Positions 26,480 to 34,172 of a stretch of 64,000 nt of DNA are shown here, in pieces. Both the position numbers and the translations under genes were made by a program. The notes beneath the pieces were generated by a model that saw only the letters and a program-made list of their open reading frames with translations, made no database searches and was not told the DNA's origin. Source of the stretch: Anaerolineales bacterium (GTDB lineage Bacteria > Chloroflexota > Anaerolineae > Anaerolineales > Villigracilaceae); the NCBI GenBank assembly GCA_030680795.1, contig JAUXUL010000045.1, positions 124,001-188,000 on the forward strand, written 5' to 3'. The first letter of the stretch is position 1; each line of letters begins with the position of its first letter.

Positions 26480-27307
26480 ATGCGTCGAATCAAACTCAAC
26501 CAAGCGCTTACTTATATTATCCTGACCATCTGGTCTGTGATTGTGCTGTTTCCGCTCTGGACGCTGATTATCAACTCGTTCAAACCGCAGAAGGAAATCT
26601 TCAAAGATCCGTTTGGCTTCCCAAAGAATTTCACATTTGATGGCTACATCGCCGCATGGAATACGGGACGTTTTGACCTGTACTTCACTAACACCTTGAT
26701 TGTCACCATTCTTTCGCTGACCATGACTTTATTTGTGGGTTCGATGGCGGCGTATGCCCTTGCCAAGTGGAAATCACCAGCGGCGAATTTTCTGTATGTC
26801 TTTTTCATCGCGGGATTGATGATTCCCATCCGCTTGGGGACGATAGATTTGGTGCGTCTCATCAAAGCGCTCAATTTGCAGGATACCATCTGGAGCCTGA
26901 TCCCTGTCTATGTTGCAATGGGGATTCCGATTGCAACCTTTGTGTTGACTGCTTTCATCAAGGAACTTCCCAGCGAAATGTTTGATGCGGCAAAGGTGGA
27001 TGGCGCTTCGGAGTGGCAGATTTACAGCCGAATTGTCGTGCCGCTCATGCGCCCCGCGCTTGCCACGGTTGCGATCTTTAACATGATCAAGATTTGGAAT
27101 GATTTTTGGTTTCCGCTGGTCTTTATCCGTTCTGAAGAGTCGCGGACGGTGGCATTGGGCGTTTCCCTGCTGTTTGGTCAATACCGCACGGACTGGACGC
27201 GCGCGCTTGCCGTGCTTTCGCTGGCGGCGGTTCCGCTGTTGATTTTATATGTGTTGCTGTCGCGTGAATTTATAAAAGGTTTGACGGCTGGCGCGGTGAA
27301 AGGATAA
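26480..27307 (+). CDS. Sugar ABC transporter permease (MalG-like)
   Basis: 275 residues, six membrane segments, and EAA loop FDAAKVDGASEWQIYSRIVV. It has the family C-terminus (FIKGLTAGAVKG). Second permease of the CUT1 importer, followed 4 bases later by the UroD-like gene, so the operon continues. Confidence 0.93.
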   Translation: MRRIKLNQALTYIILTIWSVIVLFPLWTLIINSFKPQKEIFKDPFGFPKNFTFDGYIAAWNTGRFDLYFTNTLIVTILSLTMTLFVGSMAAYALAKWKSPAANFLYVFFIAGLMIPIRLGTIDLVRLIKALNLQDTIWSLIPVYVAMGIPIATFVLTAFIKELPSEMFDAAKVDGASEWQIYSRIVVPLMRPALATVAIFNMIKIWNDFWFPLVFIRSEESRTVALGVSLLFGQYRTDWTRALAVLSLAAVPLLILYVLLSREFIKGLTAGAVKG

Positions 27308-27311
27308 TTTG

Positions 27312-28496
27312 ATGAATGGACGTGAACGCATTGCGCTGGCAATGAGACACGAGGCGCCTGATCGTGTGCCTGTGATGTGTCAACTGGCGCTTGGACATTA
27401 TTTTTTGAATGCCTGGCTTGCGCCGCATGAGATCTGGTTCACGAGTGAGGGATTTGCCGAAGCGTTGGTCACGATGCAGAAGAGGTATCAGTTTGACGGT
27501 ATTTTGATCAACCTTCCGGGACGTCCACGTAATGTGTTGGATGAAATCAAAAGCATCGAGAAAACAAAAAAAGGTGAATTGGTCATATGGCGGAATGGAC
27601 ATGTGACCATCATTCCGTGGGATGACAACGCTCAATATGTTTATTCTGCACGGCCTGAATTGCAGCAGCGCGCAGACCTGATAACCATTGACCCTAACCA
27701 TCTTGAAATGATCGACCAATACCCCGGCTATGTTTGGAATACTTATCACATGCCCTGGTTGGCGGATAAGAATGGTTTTGGCCCAATGAGTGAAGTGCCT
27801 GATTATTTCTTAGATACCATTGATCTTGTGCGCGCAAAGACCAATGGAGAGGTTTCTGTTCATGGCGAAGTGTTCTCGCCATTTACACATTATTTGGAAT
27901 TGATCGGCTATCAAAATGCGATCATAGGGTTGGTGAAAAACAAGGAAAAGGTCAAGGCGTTGCTGGAAAGACTCACAGACGCGTCCATTGCCTGGGCGGT
28001 TGCTCAGGCAAAAAGGGGAGTGGACGCGGTGTTGATTTCATCCGCATTCGCGGGTGGCGGATTTATATCTCCGAAAATGTATGCCGAATATGTTGTCCCA
28101 TATGAGCGCCGCGTAGCGGACGCTGTAAAAAAACTCAACGTCCCAGTGTACACACACACCTGTGGAAAGATTGGCGACAGGCTTGAGCTAATGGAACAAA
28201 CGGGCACGATGGGAATTGACACCTTGGACCCCCATCCGCTCGGAAATGTGGAATTGGCAGATGCTAAAGATGGTGTTGGCAAAAGGCTTTTCCTGAAGGG
28301 GAATATGAATTCAGTTTCGATCCTTGAGTACACCACAAAAGAGGAAGTGGTTGCTGAAGCGACTGAACGCATTCAAATTGGCAAACCAGGCAGCGGATAT
28401 ATTCTTAGCTCGGCATGCTCCATCGCGCCGCGTGTGGAGCCGTGGAAAATAGAATTATTCACTCCTCTTGCCGAAGAGATTGGGCGTTATAGGTAA
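27312..28496 (+). CDS. Uroporphyrinogen-decarboxylase-family protein (MtaA/CmuA-like)
   Basis: 394 residues, TIM-barrel UroD superfamily (start GRERIALAMRHEAPDRVPV). THTCGK and, about 65 residues later, SSACSIAP give the H-x-C...C pattern that binds zinc in cobamide methyltransferases MtaA and CmuA; true HemE lacks it. In a sugar operon a heme role is unlikely. Members of this branch recur in carbohydrate loci but no substrate is established. ATG 27312 with AAAGGA ribosome site. Confidence 0.82.
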   Translation: MNGRERIALAMRHEAPDRVPVMCQLALGHYFLNAWLAPHEIWFTSEGFAEALVTMQKRYQFDGILINLPGRPRNVLDEIKSIEKTKKGELVIWRNGHVTIIPWDDNAQYVYSARPELQQRADLITIDPNHLEMIDQYPGYVWNTYHMPWLADKNGFGPMSEVPDYFLDTIDLVRAKTNGEVSVHGEVFSPFTHYLELIGYQNAIIGLVKNKEKVKALLERLTDASIAWAVAQAKRGVDAVLISSAFAGGGFISPKMYAEYVVPYERRVADAVKKLNVPVYTHTCGKIGDRLELMEQTGTMGIDTLDPHPLGNVELADAKDGVGKRLFLKGNMNSVSILEYTTKEEVVAEATERIQIGKPGSGYILSSACSIAPRVEPWKIELFTPLAEEIGRYR

Positions 28497-28502
28497 ATTA
28501 TT

Positions 28503-29540
28503 ATGAGTCTTTACTCTGAAATCAATGAACAACCTGAACGGATCAAATCCCTGCTTGCCTCCCAGAGAAAGATTGTGGAGAAGATCGCCGTCGAGATCTG
28601 CAAGCGTGATATTCAATATGTGTTTCTTGCGGCACGCGGCACATCTGATAACGCAGGACGCTATGCAAATTATTTGCTTGGCGCCATGAATGGACTTCCG
28701 CTTGCGCTTGCCACGCCGTCTTTGTTCACTTATTACAAACAGCCGCCGAAATTGAAGCATGCTTTGGTGGTGGGAATTTCGCAGTCGGGACAATCGCCCG
28801 ATATTGTCAGCGTGCTGGAGGAGGGCAAGCGGCAAAATTGCCTGACGCTTGCGATCACGAATGAGCCGAAGTCTCCGCTTGCGCAAAGCGCAGACTTTCT
28901 TTTGGATATTCACGCAGGCAGGGAAAAAGCAGTGGCGGCGACGAAAACATATACAACCGAGTTGATGTCCATTGCGATGCTCTCGGCGGCGTTGAGCGGA
29001 AATAAAAAACATTGGGATGATTTACATAAAATCGCGGGCTGGATGAAGGAAGTTTTGAAACAGGATGAGTTCATTGCGCAAGCCGCGCAGAGATACCGTT
29101 ACATGGATCAAACCATTGTGCTTGGGCGCGGATTTAATTATGCCACCGCATTCGAATGGGCGTTGAAACTAAAAGAGTTGACTTATGTCAAAGCGGAGCC
29201 GTATTCATCCGCCGATTTTCAGCATGGTCCCATTGCCATGGTCGAAAGCGGATTCCCTATTTTGGCGATTGCGCCAAAAGGCAAGGTGTTCGACTCGATG
29301 TTCCAGATGCTGAAAAGACTTCGTGAAGATTTCTCGGCGGAACTGGTCGTGATCTCGAACGATAAAAAAGCCCTGACTCTCGCTCAAATGCCCCTGACCA
29401 TTCCAGCGGATGTTCCTGAGTGGCTCTCGCCATTGGTCAGCATTTTGCCCGCGCAGTTGTTCGCCTATCATCTCACACTGGCAAAAGGATATAACACGGA
29501 ACAGCCCCGCCGCATCCGCAAAGTGACGGAGACCCGCTAA
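28503..29540 (+). CDS. Double SIS-domain sugar isomerase/deaminase-like protein
   Basis: 345 residues, two SIS domains (about 35-165 and 195-330). The first has the phosphosugar loop SQSGQSPD and ARGTSDNAG. It resembles the isomerase half of glucosamine-6-phosphate synthase, without the glutaminase domain, and AgaS/GlmD-type deaminases. It is the last gene of the operon, directly before a terminator. Most probable role: converting a glucosamine phosphate to fructose-6-phosphate, so completing amino-sugar catabolism. Confidence 0.85.
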   Translation: MSLYSEINEQPERIKSLLASQRKIVEKIAVEICKRDIQYVFLAARGTSDNAGRYANYLLGAMNGLPLALATPSLFTYYKQPPKLKHALVVGISQSGQSPDIVSVLEEGKRQNCLTLAITNEPKSPLAQSADFLLDIHAGREKAVAATKTYTTELMSIAMLSAALSGNKKHWDDLHKIAGWMKEVLKQDEFIAQAAQRYRYMDQTIVLGRGFNYATAFEWALKLKELTYVKAEPYSSADFQHGPIAMVESGFPILAIAPKGKVFDSMFQMLKRLREDFSAELVVISNDKKALTLAQMPLTIPADVPEWLSPLVSILPAQLFAYHLTLAKGYNTEQPRRIRKVTETR

Positions 29541-29569
29541 AACGAGAGGAATAACCTGCTCGTTTTTTT
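29539..29569 (+). terminator. Rho-independent terminator of the sugar operon
   Basis: Stem AAAACGAG with CTCGTTTT around a 12-base loop, running into seven T. It overlaps the SIS gene stop codon. Confidence 0.8.
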
Positions 29570-29642
29570 ATTATCCACATCCAAAAGGATTGTATGAATA
29601 CTGCTTTTATATGATAATGCTCGTTATATAAGAGGTGACCTT

Positions 29643-30614
29643 ATGCGTGTTTGCATTCTCTCAGACGAAGAGATTAAAGATTTCGATCCTTCTCCATTTA
29701 TGATCGGTTATGATTGGGAGATGGTGACAATGTCCGCGCCTGTCAAGGAAGCGTTGCGTTCGCTGGCCGAGAAAAATGAATTTGATGTGTATTTGAATTT
29801 ATGCGAAGGCTATGAGTTTGAAGATGAAGAAGACGATGATTGGGGGTATCACGCTATAGAAGTGGTTCAGGCGTTGGAAGAACTTAAACTCCCGTTTACA
29901 GGTGCAGACTCAAATTGTTTTGACCCTACGCGTGAAGTGATGCAGGCGGCTGCCGATGCAAATGGGATTGGTTTTGCAAAAGGCTATCAGGTAAAGAATG
30001 TGGAAGAGGCGGAAAAACTGGCTGCTAATTTACTCTATCCCATTATGGTGAAACATCCCAAAAGTTATGGAAGCACGGGGATGACGAAAGACTCCCGTGC
30101 AGATACGCGTGAGCAGATGTTGACCCAGGTCAAGCGTATCTGTGCCGAATATGGTGCGGCGCGCATGGAGGAATTCATCGTTGGCAAGGAATACAACGTT
30201 CTGGTGATTGATAACCCTGATGATTTGAGCAAACCCGTTGCGTATCCCCCCGCTGAGTTGGTTTTTCCTCCAAATGAGGAATTCTGGCATGTGGATGTTA
30301 AATGGAATTATGATGTCGTCTTTGATTTCAAACAGGTGACCGACCCTGAATTGATTTCGCGCCTGCATGATATTTCCAAAAGAATGTATCTTGCCCTGGG
30401 CGTTTCTGGGTATGGGCGCATCGATATCCGCATGAATGAGAATGGCGAATTGTATATTCTGGAAATCAACCCGAATGGCGGCATCATGTTCAAGCCTGAA
30501 GAATACGGTCCCGCAGATTACATAATCCTGTATGACAAAGCAGGTTATAAAGGCTTCTTTGACAGAATATTCCGCGCCGCATTTCTCAGACACAAGTTGA
30601 GAACAGAGAGTTAA
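29643..30614 (+). CDS. ATP-grasp ligase, D-alanine-D-alanine ligase-like
   Basis: 323 residues. ATP-grasp core with PIMVKHPKSYGSTGMT, an EEFIVGKEYNVLVI segment, RIDIRMNENGELYILEINPNG (metal-binding Glu and Asn) and an N-terminal pre-ATP-grasp fold. It resembles Ddl but lacks clear substrate-loop matches and is encoded alone between two terminators, away from any cell-wall genes. It probably ligates an amino acid or peptide; the substrate cannot be told. Confidence 0.82.
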   Translation: MRVCILSDEEIKDFDPSPFMIGYDWEMVTMSAPVKEALRSLAEKNEFDVYLNLCEGYEFEDEEDDDWGYHAIEVVQALEELKLPFTGADSNCFDPTREVMQAAADANGIGFAKGYQVKNVEEAEKLAANLLYPIMVKHPKSYGSTGMTKDSRADTREQMLTQVKRICAEYGAARMEEFIVGKEYNVLVIDNPDDLSKPVAYPPAELVFPPNEEFWHVDVKWNYDVVFDFKQVTDPELISRLHDISKRMYLALGVSGYGRIDIRMNENGELYILEINPNGGIMFKPEEYGPADYIILYDKAGYKGFFDRIFRAAFLRHKLRTES

Positions 30615-30617
30615 ATG

Positions 30618-30653
30618 AAAAGAAGGACGCACGTAAATGCGCCCTTCTTTTTT
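30618..30653 (+). terminator. Rho-independent terminator after the ATP-grasp gene
   Basis: Stem AAAAGAAGG-CGCA with TGCG-CCTTCTTTT plus six T. Clean intrinsic terminator directly after the stop codon. Confidence 0.85.
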
Positions 30654-30703
30654 AAAGTATTTTACGGCTAGCTGGAACGCCTCGATCAAATCAAATAAGT
30701 GAA

Positions 30704-30793
30704 TTATGTAATTGACTCGAGAAAATTTGCAACCGCTTTTATCCCTGCGCCGCCCGCTTCTGCATCATCGATCAAGGGGATTCCATAATTTGG
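30704..30793 (-). pseudogene. Possible C-terminal remnant of a lost gene
   Basis: A 29-codon open stretch ending at TAA (30704-30706) reads like a conserved enzyme C-terminus (GIPLIDDAEAGGAGIKAV), but a stop codon immediately precedes it and there is no start. No family recognised. It may be the tail of a deleted gene. Confidence 0.3.
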
Positions 30794-30809
30794 TTATTTG
30801 AATTAATAT

Positions 30810-30980
30810 TTATTTGCGTTTGCGCATCCTCATCCATCGTCCACCTGCGATGAGCGAGACCAATATAAAGGCAATTGCCGCCCATGAAAAAGAGGTGTTA
30901 TCTGTGCTGATGCCAATGGCGAGGCATGCCATGCCAAGAATAAGAAAAACTGTGGATGTAGTACGGCGGTTTACGTTCAT
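30810..30980 (-). CDS. Small two-helix membrane protein, 56 residues
   Basis: Two hydrophobic segments (STVFLILGMACLAIGI, then WAAIAFILVSLIAGG) follow a basic N-terminus and end in a strongly basic tail (RWMRMRKRK). ATG at 30980 follows a GAGAGA ribosome site at 6 bases. Composition and ribosome site support a real small gene; function unknown. The 30981-31188 stretch on either strand shows no convincing gene. Confidence 0.6.
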   Translation of the reverse strand: MNVNRRTTSTVFLILGMACLAIGISTDNTSFSWAAIAFILVSLIAGGRWMRMRKRK

Positions 30981-31188
30981 CACTTATCTCTCTTTTGCTT
31001 TACTAAAATCATCAAATGAGCCATCGAATAATGTGGATGGTTTATTGTTCAGAGTCGTCTCGGAGAAATCGATCAAATATGCATTTGCGATCTCGGTCAC
31101 TCATTTGCCGTTCAACGGCCCTTTCAACCCGAGTTGCGGCGCGACGGGGGAGAGCCAGGACTGGTCGCTGAAGCAGACGTATATATTC

Positions 31189-31827
31189 TTATAGCGCTAC
31201 GCCCATTACGGCAACAAAGTGTGCCATGGCGGCCAGTAAAACAAAAATGTGCCAGACTTCGTGGAAGCCGAAAACGCCCGGCACAAAGTTGAATATTTTT
31301 GTGGCATATACCACCGCCCCTAAAGTGTAAACTACACCGCCAATGATCAACCAGACAAACACCCAGGTTGGCAGTGCTGCAAGCATTTGCCCGGCTGCCG
31401 CGACACTTATCCAGCCCATGACAACGTAAATGCCTGCGTTTAACCAACGTGGTGCACGGATAAAGAAAATCTTTACCACAATCCCGATCAACGCCAGCGA
31501 CCAGATGAAGCTCAACATGCCCCACTTCCAAAAGCCGGTGAAGGCGTTCACGCAAAACGGGGTGTATGTGCCTGCGATCAAAACAAAGATTGCTGCGTGG
31601 TCAATTTTGCGGAAGATTTCAAGAACCTTATCCTTCGCACGCACCATGTGATAGGTGGCGCTGGCTGAAAACAAAAAGACCAGGCTTACACCGTAAATAA
31701 TCAAGGAGATGACTTTGGCTGGTGTGCCCCAACCGACGATGAGCAGGGCGATCAACCCGGCTAGCGCAAGGATCGCACCAGCCCAATGGGTGAGGCTGTT
31801 GACAGGCTCCCGAAATTTTCTTAACAT
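31189..31827 (-). CDS. Hemolysin III / YqfA family membrane protein
   Basis: 212 residues, seven helices. Family motifs are present: NSLTHWAGAILALAG near the start, SATYHM, the DHAAIFVLIAGTYTP segment, and HEVWHIFVLLAAMAHF at the end. These supply the conserved His/Asp metal-site residues of the PAQR-like superfamily. Despite the name, most bacterial members are not proven toxins and affect membrane properties. RBS GAAAGGAAATTCAA precedes ATG 31827. Confidence 0.92.
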   Translation of the reverse strand: MLRKFREPVNSLTHWAGAILALAGLIALLIVGWGTPAKVISLIIYGVSLVFLFSASATYHMVRAKDKVLEIFRKIDHAAIFVLIAGTYTPFCVNAFTGFWKWGMLSFIWSLALIGIVVKIFFIRAPRWLNAGIYVVMGWISVAAAGQMLAALPTWVFVWLIIGGVVYTLGAVVYATKIFNFVPGVFGFHEVWHIFVLLAAMAHFVAVMGVAL

Positions 31828-31839
31828 TTGAATTTCCTT

Positions 31840-32517
31840 TCATACTTTCTTTGCAATGACGATCAATAACCAACTTGATTTTACTTCAACTATTTCAACT
31901 TCTGTTTCAAATCCTGCATTAAGGAAGGGGCTTCTGATTCTGGATTTGACCGACTCTGACAGATCATCAGGCATCTCGCCTGTGACTTTGTACAACCACT
32001 TGAGTAGTGGACTCTTCGGAAACGCCACAGGCAGGACAATAAGCCTGCCTCCGTCCGAGAGACATCTCATCACCTCAGAAAGAGTATGTGCATTGAAGAT
32101 GTAATCTGTCGGAAAGGTGGCAACGATGGTGTCGAATGATTTCACTGCGAACGGTAATTGCTGCGCAAGCGCACGTGAGAGGTTGTGCGAACTGCCGAGG
32201 CGGTGTTTGGCAAGAGTCCCCATCTGCGCCGATTCGTCTATCCCGACAGCGAACAGGCCTCGGTTAAGGAGGATGCGCTGCAAATGACCGGGACCATGTC
32301 CCAGCTCAAGGATGCGTGTCCCTATGATAGATGGGAGAATGCTAAAGACCCAGTCATTCCATTTACCAAATGAAACGATGGCGGCAACGAGGTCGTAAGT
32401 GAAAACGAATGGGTGATAGAGCAGGTGGAAGAAAAAGCGCATGAAGCGCTGGATGTATTTCATAAAAAACGAGGGTTTGACTTGTTTGTCAAACCCTCGT
32501 CCTGCGTACTTATTCAT
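31840..32517 (-). CDS. SAM-dependent methyltransferase (class I)
   Basis: 225 residues from ATG 32517, or 207 from ATG 32463. Motif I is ILELGHGPGHLQRILL, followed by GIDESAQM and a VATFPTDYIFN segment. A C-terminal portion without clear substrate features follows. The upstream ATG overlaps the YtxH gene stop (TAATG). However, the first 18 codons are exactly the hairpin of an intrinsic terminator (32464-32500), so 32463 may be the real start. Substrate unknown. Confidence 0.8.
   Translation of the reverse strand: MNKYAGRGFDKQVKPSFFMKYIQRFMRFFFHLLYHPFVFTYDLVAAIVSFGKWNDWVFSILPSIIGTRILELGHGPGHLQRILLNRGLFAVGIDESAQMGTLAKHRLGSSHNLSRALAQQLPFAVKSFDTIVATFPTDYIFNAHTLSEVMRCLSDGGRLIVLPVAFPKSPLLKWLYKVTGEMPDDLSESVKSRIRSPFLNAGFETEVEIVEVKSSWLLIVIAKKV
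32464..32500 (-). terminator. Intrinsic terminator overlapping the methyltransferase start
   Basis: On the minus strand, ACGAGGGTTTGAC and its complement form perfect 13-base arms around a 6-base loop, followed by six T and then ATG. It terminates transcription from the YtxH gene, yet it lies in frame with the extended methyltransferase start. Confidence 0.8.
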
Positions 32518-32864
32518 TATGATGCAGTGGCTTCGCCGCCGTCTTTCTTCGGCTTGCGAACAGCCTCCAAAGCGCCTTTGCCGCGTTCACGAACTTCTTT
32601 GGCCAGCGTTTCCGCGCGGTGGCGGGCTTCCTTGGTGAGTTCCTCGGCGCGCTTACGGGCTTCGGATGCTGCCGCTTCTGCGCGGGCAAGCAGATCTTCA
32701 GCGGAGTGTGAAGCCTGGTCACGCAATTCGATTGATTTATCCTTGATCAGTGCACGGGTTTCTTCACCGGATTGGGGGGCAAAGAGCAAGGCTACCACGG
32801 CGCCAGTAAGGCCGCCGACGACAAATCCTACAAGAAAAGCTCCAAATTCATCACGGTCAGACAT
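32517..32864 (-). CDS. YtxH-domain protein
   Basis: 115 residues. One N-terminal helix (GAFLVGFVVGGLTGAVVALLFAPQSG, the YtxH signature) precedes a long charged coiled coil rich in Ala, Glu, Lys and Arg. Family members are membrane-anchored stress-type proteins of unknown activity. ATG follows AAAGGAG. Confidence 0.88.
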   Translation of the reverse strand: MSDRDEFGAFLVGFVVGGLTGAVVALLFAPQSGEETRALIKDKSIELRDQASHSAEDLLARAEAAASEARKRAEELTKEARHRAETLAKEVRERGKGALEAVRKPKKDGGEATAS

Positions 32865-32903
32865 GATATTACTCCTTTATTAAGTGGTTGTTTATTGTAA
32901 GGA

Positions 32904-32945
32904 AGGTGACAGTTACTTTTGCGAAGCATCATGAGGTCGTCACCT
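32904..32945. repeat. GTGACAGTCAC-family inverted repeat, degenerate copy
   Basis: AGGTGACAGTTACTTTTGC is followed after about 15 bases by CGTCACCT. It matches the 12636-12697 and 13198-13230 copies, with one changed base in the core. It fills most of the spacer between two membrane-protein genes. Confidence 0.45.
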
Positions 32946-32947
32946 AT

Positions 32948-33424
32948 TTATGACTTGGGTTTGATGCCCATCAATTCTAACATACGTTTCAAGCCAGCCA
33001 GATAGCCGCTAAGTTTCATTACCGGTTCTATCACTTCTTCACCTAAGAATTCGACCGTACCGCGCAAAACGTTGACCGTTTCACTGGTGGCATGCAGGAT
33101 GGGGCGCACTTCATTTTGCAGCAGGTTGATGAGGCTGGTGAATTGAATGATCAGTACGATCAACGCAACGCCGATGACCAGCGATTCAAGTGCGACGACG
33201 ATAATAAACACGTCTCGGATTTTATCTGTGGGTGCAGCCGGCTGCATCAGGAAGTAGATCGCCGCACCTAGTAATACGAGAAACAGAACGATAACCGCAA
33301 TCACACCTGCAATCACAGTCTTTTGCTTACGTTCCGCTTCTCGCAGGATGGCTAATTCTTCAGGAGTGGGCGGCGGTGGAGTTTGTGGTCGTTGAGTGGA
33401 AAGTGGTGGTGGTTTTGTTGCCAT
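32948..33424 (-). CDS. Membrane protein, two helices, DUF948-like
   Basis: 158 residues: a proline-rich cytoplasmic start, two membrane helices (about 38-60 and 71-96), then an amphipathic helical C-terminus (LQNEVRPILHATSETVNVLRGTVEFLGEEV) similar to DUF948 proteins. It is often found beside YtxH genes, as here. No ribosome site is seen; TATAAT ends 6 bases before the ATG. Confidence 0.75.
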   Translation of the reverse strand: MATKPPPLSTQRPQTPPPPTPEELAILREAERKQKTVIAGVIAVIVLFLVLLGAAIYFLMQPAAPTDKIRDVFIIVVALESLVIGVALIVLIIQFTSLINLLQNEVRPILHATSETVNVLRGTVEFLGEEVIEPVMKLSGYLAGLKRMLELMGIKPKS

Positions 33425-33430
33425 GTCTTG

Positions 33431-33436
33431 ATTATA
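33431..33436 (-). promoter_or_regulatory. -10 box of a probably leaderless promoter
   Basis: TATAAT on the minus strand followed by CAAGAC and ATG, a 6-base gap identical in length to that at the AlaX and thrB genes. Confidence 0.6.
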
Positions 33437-33484
33437 GCATTTTTTCTCTTGACTACCAGGGATCTTAGTAGTAAACTCTCTCTA

Positions 33485-33500
33485 CCTACCGTTCGGTAGG
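33485..33500. promoter_or_regulatory. TetR-type operator upstream of the beta-oxidation operon
   Basis: Inverted repeat CCTACCG-TT-CGGTAGG with perfect 7-base arms, 12 bases before the TetR GTG start. The ACCGTTCGGT core is common to TetR regulators of fatty-acid genes. Binding would repress the operon by autoregulation. Confidence 0.7.
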
Positions 33501-33512
33501 GAAGGAGAGGTT

Positions 33513-34073
33513 GTGACCAGAGAAGATATTCTGGACGCCGCTGCGCAGGTGTTTCGCCAGAAGGGGTTTCACGGCGCCTCCATGTCTGCGATTGCAGGTG
33601 CGGTGAATTTGCAGAAGGCCAGCTTGTACCATCACGTCACGTCCAAGCAGGAGATTCTGCTTGCGCTTCTTGACCGCGCCCTCGGCATGTTGACTGACCA
33701 TATTGCTGCAATCTCATCCCAGGATATTCCCGCAGACCAAAAACTCAAGCTGATGATCCGTGCATATTTATCTGCGCTGGCAGATAATGCTGATCTATCC
33801 GCCGTTTTATTATTCGAACATCGTTCCCTCGATAAAAAGTCTCATGCCCGCCATGTCCCTCACCGTGATAAATTTGAGGAACTATGGCGGGATGTGCTTA
33901 AGGAGGGTGTGCGCACGAAAGTATTTGACTGTGCCGATACAGACATGGCTGTCCGCGCGCTGATGGGCGTGATGAATTGGACATTAACCTGGTATCGCCA
34001 AGATGGAGATAAGCCCATTGAAACGATTGCAGATGAGTACGCGGATTTGTTGTTTCATGGATTGTTGAAGTAG
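33513..34073 (+). CDS. TetR-family transcriptional regulator of fatty-acid degradation
   Basis: 186 residues. The N-terminal helix-turn-helix has ILDAAAQVFRQKGFHGASMSAIAGAVNLQKASLYHHVTSK in the usual arrangement, and a helical ligand domain follows. The start is GTG at 33513 after AAGGAGAGG. It heads a plus-strand operon of two acyl-CoA dehydrogenases, FadN-like, thiolase and SCP2-like proteins, with a palindromic operator just upstream. Acyl-CoA is the likely ligand that relieves repression. Confidence 0.9.
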   Translation: MTREDILDAAAQVFRQKGFHGASMSAIAGAVNLQKASLYHHVTSKQEILLALLDRALGMLTDHIAAISSQDIPADQKLKLMIRAYLSALADNADLSAVLLFEHRSLDKKSHARHVPHRDKFEELWRDVLKEGVRTKVFDCADTDMAVRALMGVMNWTLTWYRQDGDKPIETIADEYADLLFHGLLK

Positions 34074-34081
34074 ATAGATAG

Positions 34082-34149
34082 GTAAACATGTAAACACGTA
34101 AACAAATTTGTGTATCTGTATACCTGTGTACTTGTTTACGTGTTTACTG
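34082..34149. repeat. 8-base-period GTNNACNN array
   Basis: Eight units of 8 bases: GTAAACAT, GTAAACAC, GTAAACAA, a 4-base spacer, then GTGTATCT, GTATACCT, GTGTACTT, GTTTACGT, GTTTACTG. The outer halves are reverse complements (16-base perfect arms at 34090-34105 and 34132-34147), so the array also folds into one long hairpin. It starts 9 bases after the TetR stop. A second array with the same unit lies at 35275-35364. Confidence 0.75.
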
Positions 34150-34172
34150 CAACCCGAAAGGAGAGAAAACAC

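Noticed and set aside
31000-31194. C-terminal part of a plus-strand frame ending at 31194
   Set aside because: The reading PFNPSCGATGESQDWSLKQ looks protein-like, but there is no start, the upstream part is antisense to the small membrane gene, and no family is recognised.
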